DNA of 64,000 nucleotides from Ilumatobacter fluminis. GTDB lineage: Bacteria > Actinomycetota > Acidimicrobiia > Acidimicrobiales > Ilumatobacteraceae. The translations under genes and the position numbers were made by a program. Below, one piece after another: positions 1 through 7,524 of the stretch (positions are counted from its first letter, which is position 1; each line of letters begins with the position of its first letter). The stretch is from the NCBI RefSeq assembly GCF_004364865.1, contig NZ_SOAU01000001.1, forward strand, positions 4,620,001 to 4,684,000, in the 5' to 3' direction. The notes beneath the pieces were generated by a model, which was given only the letters and a program-made list of their open reading frames with translations, was not told the DNA's origin and did not search any database.

Positions 1-86
1 CCCTCGACGTCCTGCGCGAGGGCTCGGCCATGTGCGGCGTCCCCGAAGAAGCCGTCGAAGCCGCCATCGCCGCCCAGTTCGGCTGA
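1..86 (+). CDS. C-terminal end of an unidentified protein (cut by the window edge)
   Basis: Only the last 27 codons are present, ending in TGA at 84-86. The visible tail contains a Met-Cys-Gly-Val-Pro segment followed by a short Glu/Ala-rich helix that ends Gln-Phe-Gly. That is too little to assign a family. The frame has the GC-rich third positions typical of the other genes here, which is the main reason to believe it is coding. The first palindromic repeat lies about 36 bases downstream and could end its transcription. Confidence 0.45.
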   Translation, partial: LDVLREGSAMCGVPEEAVEAAIAAQFG

Positions 87-121
87 CCCGACCGCTCCAC
101 CCCACGACCCGGCAACCCCGA

Positions 122-170
122 CGAATGCGTGAACAAACTGCGGAATAGTTCCGCAGTTTGTTCATGCGTT
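122..170. repeat. Palindromic repeat, left copy (inverted partner at 1193-1241)
   Basis: The core is a perfect hairpin: a 15-base arm GAACAAACTGCGGAA (131-145), a TAG loop, and the complementary arm (149-163). The 49-base unit is repeated in inverted orientation at 1193-1241, including the outer CGAATGCGT flank; only the three loop bases fail to invert. It abuts the stop codon of the minus-strand gene at 172-1107, so it may also act as that gene's terminator. The inverted pair around one gene looks like the ends of a small mobile unit, but no transposase is present. Confidence 0.85.
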
Positions 171-171
171 G

Positions 172-1107
172 TCAGGCGGCGAGGGTGCGGCGGCGGAGGT
201 CGACCAGCTCGACGAGTTCGGCGATCACCGCCTCGAAGCGCTCACGGATCTCCTGATCGGTGACCCGGTCGACCTGCCAGTGGATGCGACGGAGCTGGCG
301 GTCGCGCCCCTTGTCGTGCTGAGCGTCGAGCCGCCCGCCGTGCCACATCACGTGATCGATCTCGAGCGCCCATCGGATGTCGGGAAGCGCACCGTCGGGA
401 TGGATCACGATCCCGTTCCGCAGCCGGATCGGATGTTGCCGGACGATCCCGGTCACACCACGAGCTTCCAGCGCTTTCAGCACTCGGAGCTCGAGGCCCG
501 AGCCCGCCGGCTTCTGCCAGGGCTCGCGTTGGCTAAGCACCCGATTCACCCGTGCCATGCCCGGCCGACCACGTGCCGACATCCGTCGCGCCATTGCCCA
601 GACCGTCGGCACGCTCGCATGATGGTCGAGCACCCATTCCGTGAGCCGCTCGAACCGTTCATCGTCGAGGTCGCGTGCGCAGTCGAACCAGGCCCGGACA
701 GGTGAGGCGACGCGGATGCCGTCGGGCCGGTCGACCCAGTCGGTCGAGTCGAGCACGTTCGTCCGGCGGAGGAGAACGCCGTGGGTGATCGGGGTCCGGT
801 CGTGCTCGATCAGCACGATCGGCTCGTCCGGGCGGAACACGTGGCGGAACTCCCACAGTCGAGCCGCCGCCGCGCCGGTGATCACCACCGCCGGGTCGGC
901 AGCGCACGCAGCAGCACACCGAGCCTCGAACGTGTCGGGTGACGTAGCGACGCGGAGCACGCCGTGGTGCACGCGCACGAGCGAACCCGTCGCCAACTGG
1001 TAGCGGATTGCGTGGCTACTCCAGCCATCGGCGGCAAGCTGGTCGAGCGTGACGATGCCGTGCCGCTCGGCGACGAGAGCGGCGAGTCGGGAAGACAGTT
1101 GGGCCAT
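172..1107 (-). CDS. AbiEi-antitoxin-like / DUF559 nuclease-fold protein
   Basis: A 311-residue protein. The N-terminal ~60 residues (LAALVAERHGIVTLDQL and following) resemble the winged-helix domain of type IV AbiEi-like antitoxins. The last ~110 residues resemble the DUF559/Vsr-like restriction-endonuclease fold common in actinobacteria: an Arg-rich segment, a LEIDHVMWHGG segment that may hold the acidic active-site residues, then a Lys-Gly-Arg-Asp-Arg stretch. Its cellular role is unknown; defence or toxin-antitoxin functions are proposed for relatives. No partner toxin gene is adjacent. The gene is bracketed by inverted copies of a 49-base palindromic repeat, which suggests it moved as a unit. 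The ATG at 1107 is supported by homology to the usual N-terminus. Family assignment is fairly confident, function is not. Confidence 0.75.
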   Translation of the reverse strand: MAQLSSRLAALVAERHGIVTLDQLAADGWSSHAIRYQLATGSLVRVHHGVLRVATSPDTFEARCAAACAADPAVVITGAAAARLWEFRHVFRPDEPIVLIEHDRTPITHGVLLRRTNVLDSTDWVDRPDGIRVASPVRAWFDCARDLDDERFERLTEWVLDHHASVPTVWAMARRMSARGRPGMARVNRVLSQREPWQKPAGSGLELRVLKALEARGVTGIVRQHPIRLRNGIVIHPDGALPDIRWALEIDHVMWHGGRLDAQHDKGRDRQLRRIHWQVDRVTDQEIRERFEAVIAELVELVDLRRRTLAA

Positions 1108-1192
1108 GGCGTACCTCCAGGAAAACCGGATGGGCCGACGGCCAACGTCACCGACGGTACCGACTTCGGTCGCCCACCCCTCCCATCCGGCG

Positions 1193-1241
1193 AACGCATG
1201 AACAAACTGCGGAATAGTTCCGCAGTTTGTTCACGCATTCG
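1193..1241. repeat. Palindromic repeat, right copy (inverted partner at 122-170)
   Basis: The arms are at 1200-1214 and 1218-1232 with a TAG loop. The flanking bases ACGCATTCG (right) and CGAACGCAT (left) are the inverted form of the flanks of the left copy. It lies between the divergent genes starting at 1107 (minus) and 1296 (plus), a position where a plain transcription terminator would not be expected, so a repeat-element reading fits better. Confidence 0.85.
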
Positions 1242-1295
1242 CTCGGAGGTGGGGGCGCGGGGTGATCTTCTGGGTTCGGTGACACACTGGCGCCG

Positions 1296-2120
1296 ATGTC
1301 GAACGTGCCGTACGACAACTCACCGGCCGCGGGGCCTCCGCCCAACGAACGCTGGAACGTCAACATGCCCGCCGTGATCGGCGTGGTCTTCGTGTTCCTG
1401 CTCGGCGTCATCATCTGGGTCATCACCTCGACCGGCGGCGACGACCAGGTCGCCACCGACACGAGCATCGAGAGCACGTCGACGATCGCTCTCACCACAA
1501 CGACCAGCAGCACGGTGCCGGGCACCACCACGCCCGTCCCACTCCCGGTGCTCACGACGGTGTCACCCACGACACAACCCGCTCCAGCACCAACCACGCC
1601 GCCCACCCCGGCCCCGACGGCAGCACCGACCCCGACGCCGACACCGGCACCCACGGCTGCGCCCACGACCGCCCGGCCGACCACGACCACGACACCGGCA
1701 CCACCCCCGACGCCGACCACGTCACCCGACTCCGAACCCGGCGCGGTCCCCGGCGACCTCGGCATCGACGACTACCCGATGCAGCAGCCGGCGTGTGACG
1801 AGTCGTACATCACGATCATCGCCTCGGCCGTCGGCGCCCAGGCGACGCCCGGCGGCATCGAAGCCGTCCTCGAGCAGTACGACGGGTCGAACTACCTCCG
1901 CACCGACCAGACGTGCCCGTCGCTCAACCCGTCGGTCGACGGCCAGCCGATCTATGTCGTCTACTTCGGTCCGTTCCCGAACGCCGACGACGCCTGCACC
2001 GCCCGCGCCGACGGCACCGAGGGCTCGTACGCCCGTCAGCTGAGCGACGACCTCCCACCGAACCACACCGTCGGCTGCCCACCCCTCGAGGGCGACGACG
2101 ACGACACCGACGACGACTGA
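1296..2120 (+). CDS. Single-pass membrane protein with Thr/Pro linker and SPOR-like C-terminus
   Basis: A 274-residue protein. A short cytoplasmic N-terminus is followed by one membrane segment at about residues 26-44 and a long Thr/Pro/Ala-rich linker (about 50-150). The folded C-terminal domain (about 165-262) ends in an acidic tail. In that domain, YVVYFGPFPNADDAC closely resembles the last strand and helix of SPOR domains, which bind denuded peptidoglycan at the division site, so an envelope role facing outward is inferred. Four Cys residues in the domain could form disulfides. Its linker is shared in style, but not in exact sequence, with the next gene downstream. Not recognised as a named gene. 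Confidence 0.7.
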   Translation: MSNVPYDNSPAAGPPPNERWNVNMPAVIGVVFVFLLGVIIWVITSTGGDDQVATDTSIESTSTIALTTTTSSTVPGTTTPVPLPVLTTVSPTTQPAPAPTTPPTPAPTAAPTPTPTPAPTAAPTTARPTTTTTPAPPPTPTTSPDSEPGAVPGDLGIDDYPMQQPACDESYITIIASAVGAQATPGGIEAVLEQYDGSNYLRTDQTCPSLNPSVDGQPIYVVYFGPFPNADDACTARADGTEGSYARQLSDDLPPNHTVGCPPLEGDDDDTDDD

Positions 2121-2216
2121 GCTCGCCGTCGCCGGGCGTCGCCGGACGTAGCGGCCGCCACCGGCGAGCTGCTCGACTCGAGAACCGGCTCAAGCCGACG
2201 GCGGGACCGGCCGATG

Positions 2217-2255
2217 GTCACCCGTCGAGTCGTTCGGAACCCCCGGACGGGTGAC
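2217..2255 (+). promoter_or_regulatory. Hairpin in the leader of the LPSTG gene
   Basis: A perfect 10-base stem, GTCACCCGTC (2217-2226) with GACGGGTGAC (2246-2255), encloses a 19-base loop. A second short stem, CCCGG/CCGGG, follows at about 2263-2281. Both lie between the preceding gene and the GTG at 2301. They could terminate transcription from the upstream gene or form a structured leader. I do not recognise a known riboswitch class. Confidence 0.45.
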
Positions 2256-2300
2256 ATGGACCGCCCGGAAGGTTTGCCGGGCCGATCGAAGGGAAGCGGA

Positions 2301-3701
2301 GTGTCGAACAGGACTGTTGTGGATGAACGCGTACGTGTGCGGCGTCGAGTCGCCGGGCTACTCACCGGCGTGCTCGTCGCCGCAACGGCGATCACGGCGT
2401 CGGGAGGATCGGGCCAGGCAGCGAACCCGGGAGGAGCGACCAACTTCGACATCACGCCGGGCGGTCAGCTCGTGATCGATCTTCCCGCAGCATGTGGAGA
2501 CACCCCGTTCGGTGCGACGTACACGGTGACGAACACCGTCGACTTCTCGACTGCGCACGACAACCGGACGACCCTTCGGGTCACGCACACCGGATCGTCC
2601 GTGTCGCCCGGCGCCTGGCTCGGTCGCGTCGACCTCGACCTCGACGACCCGCAGCTCGGCCTGATGGGAACCTGCGGCCTCGACTTCTACCAAGTCGGAA
2701 CGCCCGCCACGACGACCACGACCACGACCACCCTCGCACCTACCACCACAACAACCACCACGACGGTCGCACCCACCACCACCACCACCGTCGCACCCAC
2801 CACCACGACCACCACGACCACCACGACGGTCGCACCCACCACCACCACGACCGTCGCACCCACCACCACGACGACCGTCGCACCCACCACCACGACGACC
2901 GTCGCACCCACCACCACGACCACGACGACCACCGCTCGGACGGTTCGGACCCTGACGGTCAGGTTCTCCTTCGCGGTCAGCATGAACCTCATCGACACCG
3001 ACAAGAAAGCAGAGCGGCTCGTCGACGTGCTGAAGCGCGAGTTCTCTCTGGCGCTCGACGTGGACTTCGAAGCCATCGGTAGCACGATCACCGTGACGTC
3101 ATCGAACGGTCCGGTGCCACCACATGCGGCTGCCGGGTTCCGGAGCCAGGAACGCGTCGCCGCCGCCGACACCTCGGCCCTGACCGTCGCCATCGAGATC
3201 CCGGCCGACACCACCGACTTCGTCCTCGCCGTCCCCGGCTTCGTGCCCGTCACCGTGCCGGCGACCGCCGACTCGGCCGACGTGACCCTCACGGCCGACG
3301 GCCGCCTCGCCGGACGACTCGTCACCTCTGCCGGCACACCCGTCTCCGAAACGCCCGTCACCCTCGTGTGGGCCGGCTACGACGGCACGCCCGGCACCGC
3401 TGACGACATCGACGTGCAGATCGCGACCGGTGCCGACGGCAGCTGGGACCTGTCCGGGATGCCGACCGGTACGTGGACCGTCCTCGCCGCCGACGGCACC
3501 ACGCTCGGCACGGCGACCGTCACCTCGTCGTCCGACTCGACCACGTTCACGATCGACGCGGCGCCGACGGACACGCCGGCCCCCGTCGACACGCTCCCGA
3601 GCACTGGTTCCGGCACCGGCTCACAGACCGCTGCAGCGGCGTCGCTGATCCTGCTCGGTCTCGGCGCACTCGTCGTGTCCCGCCGCCGCTCCATCGCCTG
3701 A
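2301..3701 (+). CDS. LPXTG-type cell-wall-anchored surface protein with Thr-rich repeats
   Basis: A 466-residue exported protein. The GTG at 2301 follows a purine-rich GGGAAGCGGA and gives a basic N-terminus plus a hydrophobic signal peptide (about residues 14-40). Domains: an Ig-like region (about 45-135), a Thr/Val/Ala/Pro repeat stalk (about 136-213), a mixed domain, then a Cna-B/SdrD-like beta-sandwich (about 330-420, with the characteristic short turn GYDGTPGTADD). The C-terminus is a full sorting signal: LPSTG at about 432-436, a hydrophobic span, then a short Arg-rich tail. Sortase attachment to peptidoglycan is therefore expected. No sortase gene is in the window. The stalk is encoded by a 24-base tandem repeat and may vary in length between strains. 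Confidence 0.8.
   Translation: MSNRTVVDERVRVRRRVAGLLTGVLVAATAITASGGSGQAANPGGATNFDITPGGQLVIDLPAACGDTPFGATYTVTNTVDFSTAHDNRTTLRVTHTGSSVSPGAWLGRVDLDLDDPQLGLMGTCGLDFYQVGTPATTTTTTTTLAPTTTTTTTTVAPTTTTTVAPTTTTTTTTTTVAPTTTTTVAPTTTTTVAPTTTTTVAPTTTTTTTTARTVRTLTVRFSFAVSMNLIDTDKKAERLVDVLKREFSLALDVDFEAIGSTITVTSSNGPVPPHAAAGFRSQERVAAADTSALTVAIEIPADTTDFVLAVPGFVPVTVPATADSADVTLTADGRLAGRLVTSAGTPVSETPVTLVWAGYDGTPGTADDIDVQIATGADGSWDLSGMPTGTWTVLAADGTTLGTATVTSSSDSTTFTIDAAPTDTPAPVDTLPSTGSGTGSQTAAAASLILLGLGALVVSRRRSIA
2710..2935 (+). repeat. In-frame minisatellite encoding a Thr-rich stalk
   Basis: Imperfect tandem units of about 24 bases encode Thr-Thr-Thr-Val-Ala-Pro-Thr-Thr. The last four units are nearly identical at the nucleotide level (2840-2925). 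The whole array is a multiple of three, so copy-number change would lengthen or shorten the stalk without breaking the frame. Confidence 0.85.
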
Positions 3702-3841
3702 GAACCGATCGCCGGATGACGGCGGCAGCGACGGGACGGTCCCGGCTGCGCCGCACTGGGCGAACGACATCGGCCCGTACGCCCGAAGGGCGGGGAGTCC
3801 TCCCCATCGCCTCGCCGGCGGCGAGAGGGCACGATCGTCAC

Positions 3842-4600
3842 ATGACGACTCGTGCCCTCTCGACGGCACCGTTCGGTCTGGCGACCCGCGCCGGCCGTCG
3901 ACGCGACACCAACCAGGACGCAGCCCTCACCGGGCCGACCTGGTTCGTCGTCGCCGACGGCATGGGCGGCCATCGCCGCGGCGACATCGCCAGCCGGGCC
4001 GTGATCGACACGTTCACCCAGTCGACGGTCCTCGGCGACACCCGCACAGCGGTCGAGGCCGCGTGTGAGGACGCGCACACGGCGATCCGACGCGCCGCAG
4101 CCTCGGCCGACGAACCCGGGATGGGCAGCACCGTGGTCGGCCTCGTCGAGACGGGCGCCGGCGTCGTGGTCTTCCACGTCGGTGACGCCCGCTGCTACCG
4201 CCTCGTCGGCGGCGAACTCCGACTCCTCACCCGCGATCACTCGCACGTGCAGGAACTGATCGACGCCGGTCGACTCACCACCGAACAGGCCCGCACCCAC
4301 CCGCTCCGCAACGTCGTCACCCGAGCGCTCGGCCTCGACGGCGACCACACCCCCGATCTCGTCCACGTCGACCCGCGACCCAGCCGGTTCCTGCTCTGCA
4401 GCGACGGTCTCACGGCCGAACTCGGCCCCCGCACGATCGGCCGAACACTCGCCGGGATCGAGCGTCCCGACGAGGCCGCCGAACGGCTCGTTGCACTCGC
4501 CTTCGACGGTGATGCCCACGACGACACCACCGCACTCGTCGTCGACACCCCCACGATCGGCGACAATGGTCGCGACGCCGACCCGGAGGTCGGCCGATGA
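3842..4600 (+). CDS. PP2C-family Ser/Thr protein phosphatase
   Basis: A 252-residue soluble phosphatase of the PPM/PP2C family, which removes phosphate from Ser/Thr in a Mn/Mg-dependent reaction. Metal-binding motifs are present: TNQDAA near residue 23, VVADGMGGH near 36, LLCSDGLT near 185 and a final HDDTTALVV near 225. There is no membrane segment, unlike the transmembrane PstP of mycobacteria. The ATG at 3842 fits the usual N-terminus of the family. It overlaps the next gene by four bases (ATGA), and together with the FHA protein and the kinase it forms a phosphorylation module; the kinase is its likely counterpart. Confidence 0.92.
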   Translation: MTTRALSTAPFGLATRAGRRRDTNQDAALTGPTWFVVADGMGGHRRGDIASRAVIDTFTQSTVLGDTRTAVEAACEDAHTAIRRAAASADEPGMGSTVVGLVETGAGVVVFHVGDARCYRLVGGELRLLTRDHSHVQELIDAGRLTTEQARTHPLRNVVTRALGLDGDHTPDLVHVDPRPSRFLLCSDGLTAELGPRTIGRTLAGIERPDEAAERLVALAFDGDAHDDTTALVVDTPTIGDNGRDADPEVGR

Positions 4601-5379
4601 CCGTCATGAGCCCGACCGACACCACACCGTCCGCAACGCCCGACGTCACGGACGGCGACACGAACGCCACCCACACCGGTGACGGCGCGACGTCGCTGCT
4701 CGTCGAGTTCTGCGGCGAGGTGGTCGCCGTCGACCGCACCCCGTTCACGATCGGCCGCGACGCCGACTACGTCATCGACGACGAGAACCGCTTCCTCCAC
4801 CGCCACTTCGTCCGGCTCGATCAGCACGGCCCGGTGTGGGTGCTGCACAACGTCGGCGACCAGCTCTCGGCGACCGTGTCCGACACCGACGGCCTCCTCG
4901 AGGCGTTCCTCGCCCCGGGCGCCGCGCTGCCACTCGTGTTCGAACGCACCGTCGTGCGCTTCACGGCCGGGCCGACCACCTACGAGTTCACGATCCGGAT
5001 GGCCGACGCCGCGTTCCAGTCGGTGCGCGTCGACGAGACGCCGGGCGGCGACACCACCATCGGCCGCGTCGCGATGACCCCCGACCAGCTGCGGCTCGTC
5101 CTCGCCCTCGCGGAGCCGAACCTGCAGGGTGGCGGCCGCCCCGGCACGGCGATGCCCTCGTCGGCGCAAGCGGCCGAACGACTGGGCTGGACCACGACCA
5201 AGTTCAACCGCAAGCTCGACAACGTGTGCCAGAAGCTCACCGCCCAGGGCGTGCGCGGCCTCCATGGCGAGCCGGGCCGGCTGGCGTCCAACCGTCGAGC
5301 TCGGCTGGTCGAGTACGCGTTGGCGATGCGCCTCGTCACCCGCGACGACCTCCATCTCCTCGACCAGGACGAGGGCTGA
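4597..5379 (+). CDS. FHA-domain protein with C-terminal helical/winged-helix region
   Basis: A 260-residue protein translationally coupled to the phosphatase. After a disordered Thr/Asp-rich start it has a compact FHA fold at about residues 34-130, with the FTIGRDADYVIDDE segment and a downstream RFLHRHFVRL segment equivalent to the phosphothreonine-binding GR...SRxH motif (the usual Ser before Arg is here Leu-His). The C-terminal half (about 145-255) looks like a helix-turn-helix region around GWTTTKFNRKLDNVCQKL. FHA domains dock phosphorylated kinases or substrates, so this is probably the adaptor of the PP2C-kinase pair. The altered binding motif leaves phosphopeptide binding unproven. Confidence 0.8.
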   Translation: MTVMSPTDTTPSATPDVTDGDTNATHTGDGATSLLVEFCGEVVAVDRTPFTIGRDADYVIDDENRFLHRHFVRLDQHGPVWVLHNVGDQLSATVSDTDGLLEAFLAPGAALPLVFERTVVRFTAGPTTYEFTIRMADAAFQSVRVDETPGGDTTIGRVAMTPDQLRLVLALAEPNLQGGGRPGTAMPSSAQAAERLGWTTTKFNRKLDNVCQKLTAQGVRGLHGEPGRLASNRRARLVEYALAMRLVTRDDLHLLDQDEG

Positions 5380-5392
5380 CGCCGGTCACCCG

Positions 5393-7036
5393 ATGCGCAT
5401 CGAGGGGTTCGACGACTTCCGCCCGATCGGACACGGCGGCCTCGGCGACGTCTATCGCGCGGAACGCCTGTCGACCGGCGGTCCCGTCGCCATCAAGGTG
5501 CTGCGCGACGTGTCCGACTCGTCGGTCGCGTGGCATCGAACCCGTCGCGAGCTGACGGCGCTCGTGTCACTGAGTGGCCACGCTCACGTGATCCGGCTGC
5601 TCGAGCTCCTCGACCTGCCGACCGGGCCGGCGCTCGTGATGGAGTACGCGCCCGGCGGATCGGTCGCCGACCTGCTGGCAGCGCGCCCGGACGACACGCT
5701 CGACGTCGCCGAGATCGTGTTGATCGGACGCCAGGCGGCCGACGCACTCGACGCTGCCCACGACCAGGACATCGTCCACCGCGACGTGAAGCCGCAGAAC
5801 CTCCTGATCGACGGCTACGGACAGATCAAGCTGTGCGATTTCGGGATCGCCTCGCTCACCCGCTCCGAGGAGTTCCGCACCAGGACGAGCGCGTTGTCGA
5901 TGCGGTACGCGAGCCCCGAAGACCTCGACGAGGACGCCGAGGTCGGCCCGGCGTCCGACGTGTACAGCCTCGGCGCCACGCTCCTCCACCTCGCGCACGG
6001 CGCGCCGCCGACGTTGAAGGAGCGGCTGGCGTCGTGGCACCCGACCGACTCCCACGACGACGGTGCCGACGCCGATCGGGCGGCGCTCGACCAGGTGATC
6101 GCTGCGTGCCTTCATCCCGAACCGAGCGAGCGCCCGACGGCGGCCGACGTGCTCGACCGGCTCGAGGAACTCGACTGGCAACTCACCGATCGGTGCCGCG
6201 CCCTGCCGGTGGTCGAACCCACCGACGAGGCGCGGGCACCGCACCTCGTCGAAGCGGACCAGAACGACGTCGGCGAGCCCGTCGACGTCACCGGTGACGT
6301 CCGAGGCGAGCCGGTGGCTCCCGTAGCGGCGGCTGCCCTGTTCGGTGACGACACGTCTGCGTCGACCGTGCTCCGACCCGACCGTCCGCGCCCGGCGGCC
6401 CGACCCGACCCGACTCCCACCCGCCGCGATCAACGTTGGCCGTGGATCGTCGCCGCGATCGCCGTGGCGGCCCTCGTGGGTGTCGGGCTCGCACTGCTCT
6501 GGCCGAACGACGCCGACGCCCCCGAGTCGAGCACCGGCGACACGACCGCCGACGCCGTGCCGCCACCGACCGAACCGACCGTCACGCCCGCAACGACGGC
6601 GTCGACCGCGGCGGCGCCGGCCGTGTCGTTCGTCGAGCGACCGAGCGATGTACCCGAGCTCGGCGGCGACGACATCACGTGGCCGTTCGGGCCGGTCGGC
6701 GAGTGCCTCGTCCTCGAAGCCGGCGCCGACACGCTGACGCCGATCGGCTGCGACGAGCCGCACGACCTCCAACGGTTCGAGGTCGACTCGCTCGACGCAG
6801 CTACCTTCCCGCCCGATGCGGCGTTCGTCGCCGATGCCGTCGGGGCCGGAACGAACGACGCCTGCCGGGCCGCCTTCATCGACTTCGTCGGCAGCGACCC
6901 GGGCACCAGCGAGTTCGAGATCGCCGTCACCCGCCCGTCGGCCGACACGTGGGCCGACGGCGACCGCGGCTACCAGTGCCTGCTCGGCCTCCCCGACGCC
7001 CGCCTCGTCGGCGATGCCGCCGGCTCCGGCCAGTAG
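5393..7036 (+). CDS. Transmembrane Ser/Thr protein kinase (PknB type) with septum-formation-like ectodomain
   Basis: A 547-residue receptor-like kinase. The kinase domain (about 1-265) has a glycine loop, the ATP-binding Lys at about 35, HRD at 129-131 with the following KPQN, and DFG at 149-151, so it should be active. A disordered linker leads to one membrane span at about 349-371 and a Thr/Ala-rich stalk. The ectodomain (about 425-547) has GECLVLEAG, then GCDEPHDLQRFEV and two further Cys, the pattern of the small Septum_form/DUF4190-type extracellular domain. There are no PASTA repeats. It starts 14 bases after the FHA gene and completes the phosphatase-FHA-kinase operon. What the ectodomain senses is unknown. 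Confidence 0.92.
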   Translation: MRIEGFDDFRPIGHGGLGDVYRAERLSTGGPVAIKVLRDVSDSSVAWHRTRRELTALVSLSGHAHVIRLLELLDLPTGPALVMEYAPGGSVADLLAARPDDTLDVAEIVLIGRQAADALDAAHDQDIVHRDVKPQNLLIDGYGQIKLCDFGIASLTRSEEFRTRTSALSMRYASPEDLDEDAEVGPASDVYSLGATLLHLAHGAPPTLKERLASWHPTDSHDDGADADRAALDQVIAACLHPEPSERPTAADVLDRLEELDWQLTDRCRALPVVEPTDEARAPHLVEADQNDVGEPVDVTGDVRGEPVAPVAAAALFGDDTSASTVLRPDRPRPAARPDPTPTRRDQRWPWIVAAIAVAALVGVGLALLWPNDADAPESSTGDTTADAVPPPTEPTVTPATTASTAAAPAVSFVERPSDVPELGGDDITWPFGPVGECLVLEAGADTLTPIGCDEPHDLQRFEVDSLDAATFPPDAAFVADAVGAGTNDACRAAFIDFVGSDPGTSEFEIAVTRPSADTWADGDRGYQCLLGLPDARLVGDAAGSGQ

Positions 7037-7043
7037 CCCCCTC

Positions 7044-7092
7044 GTTCATGTCGCGCTCAGTTCCGATGAGGGGTCGAATTCGCGACATGAAC
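7044..7092. terminator. Inverted repeat between the kinase gene and the tRNA cluster
   Basis: Perfect 12-base arms GTTCATGTCGCG (7044-7055) and CGCGACATGAAC (7081-7092) are separated by 25 bases. It lies eight bases after the kinase stop codon and downstream of the minus-strand tRNA cluster, so it could end transcription from both sides. There is no T-run. Confidence 0.5.
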
Positions 7093-7096
7093 GCAC

Positions 7097-7126
7097 AACA
7101 CCCCCCGCCTGACGGCGAGGGGTGTT
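7097..7126 (-). terminator. Probable terminator of the tRNA cluster
   Basis: A GC-rich hairpin: AACACCCC and a GCC/GGC extension on one side pair with GGGGTGTT on the other around a TGAC loop. It lies just past the 3' end of tRNA-Phe on the minus strand. There is no clear U-run, as is usual in high-GC actinobacteria. Confidence 0.55.
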
Positions 7127-7131
7127 CGGTG

Positions 7132-7204
7132 TGGTCGAGACCGGCGTCGATCCGGTGACCCCACGCTTTTCAGGCGTGTGCTCTGCCAACTGAGCTACTC
7201 GACC
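7132..7204 (-). tRNA. tRNA-Phe (GAA)
   Basis: A 73-base cloverleaf. The acceptor strands GGTCGAG/CTCGACC pair perfectly. The anticodon stem CACGC/GCGTG carries loop CTGAAAA, giving anticodon GAA. The discriminator base is A and CCA is not encoded, so the CCA-adding enzyme at 41017-42438 would be needed. The T loop begins with A rather than T, a small oddity. It is the third gene of a Glu-Asp-Phe cluster. Confidence 0.95.
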
Positions 7205-7264
7205 AAGCCGACCCACCAAAGTGGGCCGTATGTGCAACAGGGCCGCTCGAAAGCGGCCCTGTAG

Positions 7265-7338
7265 CGGTCCCGACGGGACTCGAACCCGCGACCTCCGGCG
7301 TGACAGGCCGGCACTCTAACCAACTGAGCTACGAGACC
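7265..7338 (-). tRNA. tRNA-Asp (GTC)
   Basis: A 74-base cloverleaf. The acceptor strands GGTCTCG/CGGGACC include one G-T pair, and the anticodon stem CCGGC/GCCGG carries loop CTGTCAC, giving anticodon GTC. The T arm GCGGGTTCGAGTCCCGT is canonical. CCA is not encoded. It is the middle gene of the cluster. Confidence 0.96.
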
Positions 7339-7351
7339 AAGTTGTATGTGG

Positions 7352-7424
7352 CACCCCCAACGGGATTCGAACCCGTGCCGCCACCTTGAAAGGGTGGTGT
7401 CCTAGGCCACTAGACGATGGGGGC
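7352..7424 (-). tRNA. tRNA-Glu (TTC)
   Basis: A 73-base cloverleaf. The anticodon stem CCACC/GGTGG carries loop CTTTCAA, giving anticodon TTC. The acceptor GCCCCCA pairs with TGGGGGT with a G-T pair at the first position, as often in bacterial tRNA-Glu. It is the promoter-proximal gene of the minus-strand Glu-Asp-Phe cluster; the roughly 100 bases up to plsY must hold divergent promoters. Confidence 0.96.
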
Positions 7425-7524
7425 TTGGAGCCTCATCTTCGTTGAGGAGCGACGAAAACCTAGCAGGCGTCTCGGAAAACTCCACCCTGAGATGAAACGG
7501 ATCTGGTCATCTAACGTACCGCCG

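Noticed and set aside
2217-2300. Known riboswitch (cyclic-di-GMP or cobalamin) ahead of the LPSTG gene
   Set aside because: Only simple hairpins are visible; none of the conserved core sequences of those classes was found.
2492-3082. His-rich alternative frame inside the LPSTG gene
   Set aside because: It is the +1 reading of the Thr codon repeats (ACC-ACG read as CAC/CGA) and has no start signal or domains.
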